Below are positions 23,784 through 31,773 of a stretch of 59,160 nucleotides of DNA, piece after piece; the first letter of the stretch is position 1; every line of letters starts with the position of its first letter. The notes beneath the pieces were generated by a model. It was not told where the DNA came from and made no database searches. It was given only the letters and a program-made list of their open reading frames with translations. The stretch spans positions 1-59,160 of the forward strand of contig JAISGQ010000043.1 of assembly GCA_031262985.1 (NCBI GenBank), in the 5' to 3' direction. Position numbers and translations under genes: made by a program. This DNA is from Oscillospiraceae bacterium. GTDB taxonomy: Bacteria; Bacillota; Clostridia; Oscillospirales; Acutalibacteraceae.

Positions 23784-25856
23784 CTACAGCTTCCTAACAA
23801 ATCCCACCAATGTAGCCAGCAGGCAGAACATATGCGGCAGGAGGAGCTGGGCGGGTACTACCGCCGAATCTGCGGAAAAACAGCACAAAACAGTGACCAG
23901 CATGAGCGTCAGCCCAAAGCATATAAGCTGCAAATAGGAGGACAGCATGAGCGAGGAGCTTAGTCTGTTGCTCGTCTTCAAAAGCTCCGCGAAGGAGAGG
24001 AAGTTGTCCGACGTGACCGCGTAGGCAGGTTCGTCGTTCGTGATAACTCCCGTCAGCTTTTCGTACTCCCCGCCCGCGTTTTCGTCAAGCACACGAACGC
24101 GCCTTGACGGAATGTCGAACACATTGTAGATAAGCCCCGGAGTTATGTTGGCGTCGTTTGTGTTGATAAGCAGAGTTACCTCCTCCTTAGTCAGAAGGTT
24201 GATAGCGTCGCTTATTTCGGGATTGGGCTTGTATCTTATCTCGAGAACGCCTGTAAAGTGACCGTCCACCGAGAAGAACATCACTACTCTGCCGTCTCTC
24301 TCGCTTGCTGTGTCGTGGTTTACCGACTGGACATCCTTTACGCCGTGCATAATGAGCATCTCGGGCTTACCCAAAATCAGCTCCCTGCCCGAAATAAAGC
24401 CGGATATGCCAAGCCCCGCCTCGTATTTGAAATTCTCTATCTTAAAGAGAGAGTTTCGCTGTTTGGCGAGAAAATCGTCAAAAATATCGGCAAGCGCGCC
24501 CTTTGACGCAACGGCAAGAGACGCCATAAGTCTGAGCATATCCCTTTGCTTAAAGCGCGAGCGGTTGACGATATTGACCGACTCGACAAAGCCCTTAGGG
24601 AAAAGCTCCTTCGAATCGACAAGCACATTCTTCACGTGACCGAAATTTTCTACGGCAGACCAGCCCGAGAGCATTACTCCCTTCTTTGAAAGCCCTATGG
24701 AGGAGACGTTTAGCGGCAAGTTCATGCAAAGCGTTCTGCATGACGGAATACCCGCCACCACCACCGCGCCGAGGCAGTAGACCGCGCTTATTACGCTGCC
24801 GCCGATTATGCCTCCCGCTGTTCCTGCTATGAGTGCCGCCACCAAAACGTAGGGCGACAACGCCGTGAGCTTGGTTTCGATAAAATCGTCCTCGTACATT
24901 ATCTCAAGAAGGCGGTTGAGGTACACCGTCTTTGAGCGGTAGAATACGGAGCTGCCTTTTCCTCCCGCCGCTTTTATGAGGGAGGGACACTGCTTTTCGT
25001 CGCCGCAGATGTTGGCTACGTTGTATATTTTCTCGTGGAGAATGTATCGGAAATTCCGCAGCATCCGAAGTGCCTTCATCAGCAGACCGAAATCGTTTAT
25101 CAGAAGCGCGAATATCAGAGGAGCTGTCAGTACACGTGTTATCTCCTCCTTCGTCACCGCGTGGTAGATAAAGAGAGTGGTCACGTGTGCCACGCTGATA
25201 AAACAGGCGGCGGCAATGAGAGAATCCGCCGTCACTCGTTTTCTCAGCAGTGCCGATACTCCGCTCGCTATGACATCTCTCTGGAGGAAAATCACAACAA
25301 GCGCGATAACCATGTTTATGGTGAGGTATATGTACGGCGACCTGTCGGGGAGGAACATAGGAGCAATATCCTCGCCCATCTCCGGCAGTATCTCTATCAT
25401 CGAGAGAAACGCGCAGGTTATCAAGCCGACAACCATTCTGAAAATTATCTTGTTTTTCTTCTTGGGAAGCCCTATTTTCACCTCGTCCGCCGCGTCCTTA
25501 TTCCTGTAGTTGAACTCGGTGCGGCTATAGCTGTCGTAGCTGTCATACTCGTCGTACTGCTCGTCGAAGCTCTCCTCGCTGTCAAAATACGAGTTTCTCT
25601 CCGCTGTGCTGATTGCCGACAGAAGCTCGTCGTCCTCGTTTGCCTTAGGCATGAGCCGCACATTCAGCCGCTCGATGAAGATAGAACCTCTAATCAATAT
25701 AAACGAATCCGCCGCCGAGGTTTTCGGCTTTACTCCCCATGCTACGGGTATCGGCATCGCCTTTATCTCGCGTATGACCGCGCCTTCGGGACGAGGTCGC
25801 TTCTTCCCTCTCAGATAATTAATGCCGTACCCGGGTTTTTCTGTCTGTTCGTCCAA
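23784..25856 (-). CDS. P-type ATPase-like membrane protein lacking the DKTG motif (pseudo-enzyme)
   Basis: The 690-residue protein has an acidic, Tyr/Asp-rich N-terminal region (about 75-125), then membrane spans arranged as in heavy-metal P-type ATPases. GIPSCRTLCMNLPL sits where P1B pumps have CPC. About 30 residues later, where DKTGT should be, it reads VLVDSKELFPKG. The Asp (D414) is kept but K-T-G is lost. The ILGKPEMLI, VLEIRYKPNPEISDAI and INTND segments align with ATP-domain and TGD regions, but GDGxND is missing. Two more spans end the protein. It is probably an inactive P-type fold used for another purpose. The TTG start is supported by AGGAGGGGAG. It is the last gene of a leftward group with two disordered proteins. 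Confidence 0.72.
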   Translation of the reverse strand: MDEQTEKPGYGINYLRGKKRPRPEGAVIREIKAMPIPVAWGVKPKTSAADSFILIRGSIFIERLNVRLMPKANEDDELLSAISTAERNSYFDSEESFDEQYDEYDSYDSYSRTEFNYRNKDAADEVKIGLPKKKNKIIFRMVVGLITCAFLSMIEILPEMGEDIAPMFLPDRSPYIYLTINMVIALVVIFLQRDVIASGVSALLRKRVTADSLIAAACFISVAHVTTLFIYHAVTKEEITRVLTAPLIFALLINDFGLLMKALRMLRNFRYILHEKIYNVANICGDEKQCPSLIKAAGGKGSSVFYRSKTVYLNRLLEIMYEDDFIETKLTALSPYVLVAALIAGTAGGIIGGSVISAVYCLGAVVVAGIPSCRTLCMNLPLNVSSIGLSKKGVMLSGWSAVENFGHVKNVLVDSKELFPKGFVESVNIVNRSRFKQRDMLRLMASLAVASKGALADIFDDFLAKQRNSLFKIENFKYEAGLGISGFISGRELILGKPEMLIMHGVKDVQSVNHDTASERDGRVVMFFSVDGHFTGVLEIRYKPNPEISDAINLLTKEEVTLLINTNDANITPGLIYNVFDIPSRRVRVLDENAGGEYEKLTGVITNDEPAYAVTSDNFLSFAELLKTSNRLSSSLMLSSYLQLICFGLTLMLVTVLCCFSADSAVVPAQLLLPHMFCLLATLVGFVRKL

Positions 25857-25918
25857 GCGACTCCCCTCCTGCGATTAATACTGCTCCGCGTTTAAAAGAA
25901 TTGTTAGATTTGCGAGGA

Positions 25919-25997
25919 TTTTTTTCGTCTGACAAGGCGAACGACGCAGGCTTGCTGGACGCAAGTCAAGAAGGACAACGAAGTCAGGCGGAAAAAA
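25919..25997. repeat. imperfect palindromic element between genes
   Basis: Outer arms TTTTTTTCGTCTGAC and GTCAGGCGGAAAAAA pair with two mismatches around about 49 bp. Within the interior, GACGCAGGCTTGC and GGACGCAAGTC can form smaller stems. It lies between two genes transcribed in the same leftward direction and may be a terminator or a small non-autonomous repeat. Confidence 0.5.
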
Positions 25998-26052
25998 GAC
26001 CGCAAAGATACAATGGTTTTAAATGCGTAGTAGTATAAGTATGTGCTATTGC

Positions 26053-28188
26053 TTACCTGCGCTTAAATCGCCCGCCCTGCGGTGCATTTCCCTGAGGAGT
26101 GCTGCTCTGCTGTACCCCTTGCGATGGTACTCCCTGCGGCGTACTCTGAGGAGTGCCGCCTTGAGGTGAACGCGGCGCGAATCTCTGCGACTGTGCCGAC
26201 TGCGGCGCGGACTGAGGGGTACTATCGCCATGTTGTCCTCCTCGAGGCATACTCTGAGGAGTTCCGCCCTGCGGTGCATTTCCCTGAGGAGTGCTGCTCT
26301 GCTGTACTCCTTGCGATGGTAATCCCTGCGGCGTACTCTGAGGAGTGCCACCTTGAGGTGAACGCGGTGCAAATCTCTGCGACTGCGGTGCGAACTGAGG
26401 GGTACTACCGCCCTCCTGTCCTCCTCGCGGCATACTCTGCGGAGTTCCGCCCTGCTGTACTCCCTGCGAGGGAACTCCCTGCGCCTGCTGTGCGGGGTTC
26501 GCGGAGTTCGGAGTGTTCGCGGACGCGCCTCCCCTCCTCGAAAAGCGGGAGGATGAGCCGCCTGCCGCCTCCGACTGTACGCTGCCCCCTGTCTCTCTAC
26601 TCCCTGTCTCCATGCTCGGAGTACTCCTTCTCGGAGATTCGCTCTGTGCGGGAGTTTGCGAGGACTGCGGCGACTGCGCGGAGTAAGGATCGTAGGATGG
26701 CGACGGGTTCACTGAGTATGAAGGCGCGGCGTTCTGCCGACCTTCCTGTGTCTCCCTGCGCTTAAATCTTGAGTGGGAGGTATCGTTCGCACCTCTATCC
26801 GCCGTCTCCTGCGGCTTTGCGGCAGGAGGAGTTGCTGTCGGCGTGAAGGAAGGAGTGCTGTATGCGGCTGTGACTGCTGCATTTTCGAGTTCATCCGAAT
26901 ACTCATTGGAAAATACATACTCCTCGGGGATTATCTCCGGCAGATTCATCTCCTCGTTCTTTCTCCTGCCGTCCTCGTTGTACCGAACCATTCTGTCAAT
27001 CTGCTCTCTTGAAGGCAGAGGAGGATTCTCCGCCGTTTCAATCGGAGGGAGGTTGTATACATCTTCCCTCTCGGGCAGTGCGTCATATCTGTGTGCCGGA
27101 CGCGCCTGAGGAGCTTGCCTGCGGCGGCGAACGGGGCTCGGTCTCCTGCCGGAGCGGAGCTGTTCTATAGGCACATAGCCCGCCTGATAGACGTAGCCCA
27201 CGGGGGCGGGCGGCATCTGCTGCATTGGGTAGGGGGGCATCATCTGCGGCGGCATCGCCTGTGGATTCATCATCTGAGGATTTCCCATATACGGCATATA
27301 CTGCGGATACATCCCCATACCCATATCGTAAGGAAACATTCCGTTAGGGGGAATCTGCGGGTTCATCATCTGGTTTTGCATCATCTGCATTTGCATGAGT
27401 GCCGTTGCGGGGTCGTTCGCCATGCCTGTCATCATCTCAGGCATAAACTGGGTGTTGGGATTTTGAGAATCGGAATTTGAGGGATTTTGCGAAGCTTCGT
27501 TTTTATCGGAATCGGCGTTCTTATCTCCCTTGCCCCACTTCTTGAAAAAGCCCTTGCCTCCCGATTCGCCTTTATCGTCTCCGCCCGATTTGCTTTTAGA
27601 AAATCTGCTGCTTTTCTCCTCCTCGGAAGGTTTGGTTCTCTCTATCTCCGCAAGGTCCGTATAGCTGTGAGTAGGCTCAAAATTCGCGTAGTCGTCCGCC
27701 TCCTCGGCTTTGTTGTAGACGGGTCTTTGCATCTGCGAAAGCATGACAGTTCCCGCCTGCGAGAAGGCGTCGTCCGCCTCGCTCTCCTCCCCCGACATAT
27801 ACAGCCCCGCCAGACGCTCGGCGGTGGTGTTCATGTGCATACTGCTTGTGTCGTCCTCGCCGTTAAAGAGGTAGGAGAACGAGGAGTTCGATTTCATTAT
27901 AGGCTTAGAAGGCTCTTCCGTTTTCGCCCTGCCTGCGCCGCCTGTGGAGATTCTCGTAGGCTTTTCGGGAGCAATCATATCAGCTCCCTCCCCCAATATC
28001 TCGTCTCCTCCGCGGCGACCGAATCGGTCTCTCTTGGAAACTTGAGGCACAGGGGAGTCTGTACCCTTCAAGCCCTTCTTCCTGCTTGCCTTTGTGCGGC
28101 TCGTACCCATTGACGGAGTTGCTCCGCTGTCTAAGTCGATATCCTCTGCCTCAAAGCCCTTGTTGTCCTCAAAATCTTCAAATCCCAT
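26053..28188 (-). CDS. long disordered Pro/Gln/Met-rich protein with SRF-basic motifs
   Basis: The 711-residue protein has no recognisable fold and no signal peptide. Order of features: an acidic N-terminus; a Lys/Ser region; a Met/Pro/Gln segment (about 270-340, QMMNPQAMPPQMMPPYP type); a conserved-looking middle with EREDVYNLPPIETAENPPLP and REQIDRMVRYNEDGRRKNEE; and a Gly/Gln/Ser/Pro tail with two long tandem units. A short motif recurs: DRFGRR, SSRFSKSK, SRFKRR, SSRFSRR and the C-terminal GGRFKRR. AAGGGAAGG precedes the ATG. It lies between another disordered protein and the P-type-like protein, all leftward. The role is unknown; a scaffold or phase-separating protein is only a guess. Confidence 0.7.
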   Translation of the reverse strand: MGFEDFEDNKGFEAEDIDLDSGATPSMGTSRTKASRKKGLKGTDSPVPQVSKRDRFGRRGGDEILGEGADMIAPEKPTRISTGGAGRAKTEEPSKPIMKSNSSFSYLFNGEDDTSSMHMNTTAERLAGLYMSGEESEADDAFSQAGTVMLSQMQRPVYNKAEEADDYANFEPTHSYTDLAEIERTKPSEEEKSSRFSKSKSGGDDKGESGGKGFFKKWGKGDKNADSDKNEASQNPSNSDSQNPNTQFMPEMMTGMANDPATALMQMQMMQNQMMNPQIPPNGMFPYDMGMGMYPQYMPYMGNPQMMNPQAMPPQMMPPYPMQQMPPAPVGYVYQAGYVPIEQLRSGRRPSPVRRRRQAPQARPAHRYDALPEREDVYNLPPIETAENPPLPSREQIDRMVRYNEDGRRKNEEMNLPEIIPEEYVFSNEYSDELENAAVTAAYSTPSFTPTATPPAAKPQETADRGANDTSHSRFKRRETQEGRQNAAPSYSVNPSPSYDPYSAQSPQSSQTPAQSESPRRSTPSMETGSRETGGSVQSEAAGGSSSRFSRRGGASANTPNSANPAQQAQGVPSQGVQQGGTPQSMPRGGQEGGSTPQFAPQSQRFAPRSPQGGTPQSTPQGLPSQGVQQSSTPQGNAPQGGTPQSMPRGGQHGDSTPQSAPQSAQSQRFAPRSPQGGTPQSTPQGVPSQGVQQSSTPQGNAPQGGRFKRR
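26062..26440 (-). repeat. tandem ~61/64-codon repeat in the disordered protein
   Basis: Two consecutive units begin TPQSMPRGGQ and end STPQGNAPQGG, differing by a 3-residue indel and a few substitutions. At DNA level the unit is about 183-192 bp. Confidence 0.75.
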
Positions 28189-28277
28189 AAATTATGACCT
28201 TCCCTTTCGCTGTAGCTGTAAATGCCTTGTTCGCCGCAACCTGCCCTCATGCGCCGCCGCGCCTCTACTCCTCACGC

Positions 28278-29990
28278 TCACCGCTTGGAGTTGCCGCCGC
28301 TCCTGCCGCCTGAGCTTTGTCCGCCACCCCTTTGGGCATTGGGACTTTGCGGAGTTTGCGCGGGCGGATACCCCTGCATATAATTCTGCATATAGTTTTG
28401 TTGCATCTGCATTTGCGCCTGTGCCGCTTGTGCTACCTGCATTTGCTGAATTTGCTTTATCCTCTGAGCCTGCATATTCTGCCGCGCCAGAAGCTGTGCC
28501 GCCTGTGCCTCCTGCATTTGAAGGAGCTTCTGCCGCTGAGCCTCAAGCTCGCGCTGCTTGTTCTCCTCTATCACGCCCTGCGCGTAGTCGTAGCCGCGCC
28601 GTGCCGCCTCCATCTGACGGCGTCGCATCTCCTCCGAATCGGATGTACGCCGAAAGCTCCGCTGTGCCTTTTGATACCTCCTGCCCTCTGAGGCGGGATG
28701 CCGCTGTGCCTCGGCGGGCTGACGCATTCCTCTGTATCGCGAGACAGGATTCTCGTACTGTGCCTTGAAGCGTTCTCTCGCCTCTCTGTCCTCCTCGGCG
28801 CGGAATGCCGCGCTGTACGTGTCGTACCACGCGTTGATAAGCTCCGGCTTTGTGATACCCTCGGGAGGGAGGAGATTTCCGGGACCGTGTTCCTCTCGCG
28901 CGAGAATATCCCTCAGCTCCTCGGGGCTCATGCGCCTGTCGGCGGCGTGGGGGTTGTACATGGAGAGCGGGTCATACTGACTTCTGTCGCGCCGCATGGG
29001 CATACGCCTCGGAGCCATGCCCGGGATAGGTCTGTACCTGTTATTCGGGTCGTAGGCAAAATCATCGACAAACCGCCCCTGCTTCTCCGCGCGGCGTTTT
29101 CGGTCGTTCTGCGGCTTCGGAACTATGGTCACGGTGTGCTGCTGAATCTCCGACCACGAGGGGTTTTCGCTGTCTATTTCACTCCAGTTTCTCGTTTCAC
29201 TGTAAAACTCGGGGAGCTGCTGATTGTTCTCCTCCATGCCGTCCTGCGCGGGGAGCTTCTCGGCTCTCGGAGGGGCGTCAAGCTCCCTCTTCTTGAACTG
29301 CTCGGCGGGGTCGCCTCTGTCGCCGAAAAGGACGCTCAAATCGCCGCCTGTTGAAAATCGCTTTTTCTTCTCCCTCGGCTCTATGATTTTGCCTAAGGCG
29401 CGTTGCTTCATATCGCTCTTCTCGAGTATCTCCTCCGCCATCTCCTCGGGTATCTCGCGCTGTTCCTCGGGGAGCATTTGCAGAAGCTTATCTCGCCGAA
29501 CGTTTGTAGGCTCGGAGAGACGCTCGGTATCTCTGCGCTTTGACAGCTCCTTTTTGCCCTTGACCTCGTATCTCGACTGCGGGTCGGAGAGGAAGGACAA
29601 GTCCCTCGGCGGAGCTTGCTTCCTGCCCGCCAATGCGGCGTATTTTAAGCTGCTCAGATGTGTGTCGGTGACCTTATCTCCCACATTGCCCGTAGGGCGG
29701 TAGCTAGAGGAGTACTTCATCGATTCAAGCGACTGCGGAGTGATAGCCTGTCCGTTAAAATCGTTCTTTATATCAATCTTAAATCTTGCTCTATCGGGGC
29801 GGTTGGGTCTGCCATTGCCGAAAATATGCTCCTTACTCAGCTCAAACGACCTCGCCTTAGGACGGATACGCCCCGCCAGACGCTCGCGCGCCTCCTCCAT
29901 GACGATGTCGAAGTTATACCCCGCCTCGCCGTTCTTGGAGTTCGGGTCTATATATGGATTTTGAAATGGATTTGAAAACCGACGCGCCAT
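28278..29990 (-). CDS. long disordered protein with Gln-rich coiled-coil region
   Basis: The 570-residue basic protein has no recognised domain. It begins MARRFSNPFQNPYIDPN, has an Arg/Lys/Glu-rich body, a segment WSEIDSENPSWSEIQQ where WSEI occurs twice, and a predicted helical stretch at about 455-545 dominated by Gln, Ala and Met (LEAQRQKLLQMQEAQAAQLL). It ends in a Gly/Ser/Arg tail. AAAGGGTGG before the ATG at 29990 favours this start over an upstream GTG. rlmB lies 78 nt upstream, and the other disordered protein begins 89 nt downstream. It shares the RF-basic flavour (RRFSN, KKRFSTGG) with its neighbour, so the two may work together. Confidence 0.68.
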   Translation of the reverse strand: MARRFSNPFQNPYIDPNSKNGEAGYNFDIVMEEARERLAGRIRPKARSFELSKEHIFGNGRPNRPDRARFKIDIKNDFNGQAITPQSLESMKYSSSYRPTGNVGDKVTDTHLSSLKYAALAGRKQAPPRDLSFLSDPQSRYEVKGKKELSKRRDTERLSEPTNVRRDKLLQMLPEEQREIPEEMAEEILEKSDMKQRALGKIIEPREKKKRFSTGGDLSVLFGDRGDPAEQFKKRELDAPPRAEKLPAQDGMEENNQQLPEFYSETRNWSEIDSENPSWSEIQQHTVTIVPKPQNDRKRRAEKQGRFVDDFAYDPNNRYRPIPGMAPRRMPMRRDRSQYDPLSMYNPHAADRRMSPEELRDILAREEHGPGNLLPPEGITKPELINAWYDTYSAAFRAEEDREARERFKAQYENPVSRYRGMRQPAEAQRHPASEGRRYQKAQRSFRRTSDSEEMRRRQMEAARRGYDYAQGVIEENKQRELEAQRQKLLQMQEAQAAQLLARQNMQAQRIKQIQQMQVAQAAQAQMQMQQNYMQNYMQGYPPAQTPQSPNAQRGGGQSSGGRSGGNSKR

Positions 29991-30068
29991 AAATACCACC
30001 CTTTCGGCGAAGATAATGTCCTACTGCTACTACTGTTGCTACTTTTGCGACTGCTACTCCTATCGCCA

Positions 30069-30878
30069 TTACTTCTTCTTGTTGATTGCCTCTATTCCGG
30101 CTCTCTGTCTTGCTATTTCGTACATGAACACCGCTCCCGCAACTGAGGCGTTGAGCGAATTTATCTGCCCGTTCATCGGGAGGGACAGCACGAAGTCGCA
30201 CTTCTCCTTTATCAGCCGTCCCACTCCGCCGTCCTCTCCTCCGACTACGAGGGCGACTGCGCCTGTCATGTCGGTCTGACACCAATTGCCGCCGTCCATG
30301 TCGGCGGCGTATACCCAAACTCCCTTATCCTTGAGGATGTCTATCGTCTGCGCTAAATTTGACACGCGCGCAACGGCTACATACTCCACCGCACCCGCGC
30401 TTGCTCGTCCGACTGAGGCGGTAAGCCCTGCGGCGCGGCGTTTGGGTACGATTACGCCGTGTGCTCCGACTGCTTCTGCCGTGCGGATTATCGCGCCTAA
30501 ATTGTGCGGGTCGGCTATCTCATCGGCAATGATGATGAAGGGAGGCTCTCCCCTCTCCTCTGCTATTGTGAAGATGTCGTCCACCGAGACATATTTCCTG
30601 ACAGCCGCGACGGCACATACTCCCTGATGATTCTCTCCCGCCGCCATAAATTCGAGCTTCTGCGGCGAGACGTCCTTGACGGGGATTCCCTTCTCCGCCG
30701 CCATTGCCGCGATTTTCTTGATTACTCCCGTTCTGTCGCCCTTTGCGACGAAAACAGTGTCAATCTCACGCTCTCCTCTGAGAGCTTCCAGTACGGGATT
30801 CCTCCCTATTATAACATCATTTCTGCGTTCTTGGTTCTCCAAATTATGTAAGCCGCCTTTCGGACGATATTTGTACAT
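30069..30878 (-). CDS. rlmB: 23S rRNA 2'-O-methyltransferase RlmB-like (SpoU/TrmH)
   Basis: The 269-residue SPOUT methyltransferase has an N-terminal substrate-binding domain (VIIGRNPVLEALRG, about 22-95) and a C-terminal knot domain. The three SpoU motifs are visible: DPHNLGAIIRTAEAVGAHGV, ALVVGGEDGGVGRL and LPMNGQINSLNASVAGAV. It should methylate a ribose in 23S rRNA (Gm2251 in E. coli), though a tRNA target cannot be excluded. An upstream GTG at 30896 is possible, but GGAGAG is spaced for the ATG at 30878. It heads a leftward group with the two disordered-protein genes. Confidence 0.9.
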   Translation of the reverse strand: MYKYRPKGGLHNLENQERRNDVIIGRNPVLEALRGEREIDTVFVAKGDRTGVIKKIAAMAAEKGIPVKDVSPQKLEFMAAGENHQGVCAVAAVRKYVSVDDIFTIAEERGEPPFIIIADEIADPHNLGAIIRTAEAVGAHGVIVPKRRAAGLTASVGRASAGAVEYVAVARVSNLAQTIDILKDKGVWVYAADMDGGNWCQTDMTGAVALVVGGEDGGVGRLIKEKCDFVLSLPMNGQINSLNASVAGAVFMYEIARQRAGIEAINKKK

Positions 30879-30914
30879 CTGCACAGTACTCTCCACGATA
30901 TTCTACAGTATACT

Positions 30915-30943
30915 ATCATACCATTTGCAACACGTTTTGACAA
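30915..30943 (-). promoter_or_regulatory. promoter of rlmB
   Basis: On the minus strand TTGTCA (30943-30938), a 17-nt spacer and TATGAT (30920-30915) lie 37 nt upstream of the ATG. The promoter starts about 22 nt after the tail of repeat copy 3. Confidence 0.6.
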
Positions 30944-30965
30944 CAAACAAATTATGAATTTACGA

Positions 30966-31153
30966 AAACTAAAATCTGTTGTCAAAGACTGAAAAGTTTA
31001 GGTCAAGCCTTTCCAAAGGCTTGCAGATTCTTAAGACAGAGTCTTAAGTCGCCATCCGCAGATGGCGAAATCCTTTATCGTCAGAAAAACGCAGTGAGGG
31101 AGCATGGGAACCCTCGTCGGGGGTTCCCATGTGTAGGTCGCCTTGCGACCTAC
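30966..31153 (-). repeat. dispersed multi-stem element, copy 3 (full, minus strand)
   Basis: Read on the minus strand the order is the same as in copies 2 and 4: GTAGGTCGC/GCGACCTAC, TGGGAACCC/GGGTTCCCA, CGCCATC/GATGGCG, CTTAAGAC/GTCTTAAG, AAGCCTTT/AAAGGCTT, then TTTGACAACAGATTTTAG. The changes from copies 2 and 4 in stems 2, 3 and 4 occur on both sides and keep pairing. It lies just upstream of the rlmB promoter, pointing towards it. Confidence 0.9.
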
Positions 31154-31250
31154 TTATTACTGACATTCTGCTGACACTTCTAATTGAAAGAAAACTAAAC
31201 CCACTACCGCCTGAAAGGCGAGGGGTTTAACCCCATTATACAGACACAAA

Positions 31251-31292
31251 AGCCGCGTGCAGGAGGATTTTCCCATCTCCCCGCACGCGGCT
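31251..31292 (-). terminator. terminator of the ior/paaK/ACT operon
   Basis: AGCCGCGTGC and GCACGCGGCT form a perfect 10-bp stem with a 22-nt loop. On the minus strand TTTTGTGT follows. Confidence 0.75.
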
Positions 31293-31318
31293 CTGATTGA
31301 TTATTCCATTGTAATTAT

Positions 31319-31750
31319 CTACATATTGTAAATTTTCTCGGAGGGGATACTCACGATACCGCCTTTTTCCAGCACCTCAACCGCCGACTTCTCGTCGTCT
31401 ACGCGCAGAATGACGAACGCCTTGCCCTCGTCTCTGCTGATAAAGGCGTACATATACTCCACCCCTATGTCAGCATCGGCGAGCAGGCGAAGGGCTACGG
31501 AGAACGCGCCCGGCACATCATCTATACCTACCGCTATTACGCTTGTGAGCGTGACTGTCAGTCCCGCCGCCTTGAGTGCCTCACACGCCGCATCAGGCTT
31601 ATTTACAATAAGGCGGAGGATTCCGAAGTCGGTTGTATCGGCTACGGATATAGCTCTTATGTCAATCTGCGCCGCCGCGAGAGTTTCGGTAATCTCAGCC
31701 AGTCTCCCCGGCTTGTTTTCTACGAAAATAGAAAGCTGTTTAATAAACAT
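31319..31750 (-). CDS. tandem ACT-domain protein
   Basis: The 143-residue protein consists of two ACT domains, small ligand-binding folds that usually sense amino acids. The first starts KQLSIFVENKPGRLAEITETL and the second reads AVGIDDVPGAFSVALRLLADADIGVEYMY. It has no catalytic domain. It lies 23 nt after paaK in the ior operon and is the usual companion of paaK/ior genes in anaerobes. It probably senses aromatic amino acids or their keto acids. Confidence 0.88.
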   Translation of the reverse strand: MFIKQLSIFVENKPGRLAEITETLAAAQIDIRAISVADTTDFGILRLIVNKPDAACEALKAAGLTVTLTSVIAVGIDDVPGAFSVALRLLADADIGVEYMYAFISRDEGKAFVILRVDDEKSAVEVLEKGGIVSIPSEKIYNM

Positions 31751-31773
31751 TTTAGTTTCACTCCTTCTCTTAA

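Noticed and set aside
27487-28113. Plus-strand open frames over the disordered-protein genes (several of 100-220 codons)
   Set aside because: They are Arg/Leu/Pro-rich mirrors of GC-rich low-complexity codons. The minus-strand genes have good ribosome sites and consistent codon use.
30000-30068. GTAGCA-type trinucleotide pattern between rlmB and the disordered-protein gene
   Set aside because: Only a short run of degenerate CTACTG/GCTACT units, too short and irregular to call a repeat.
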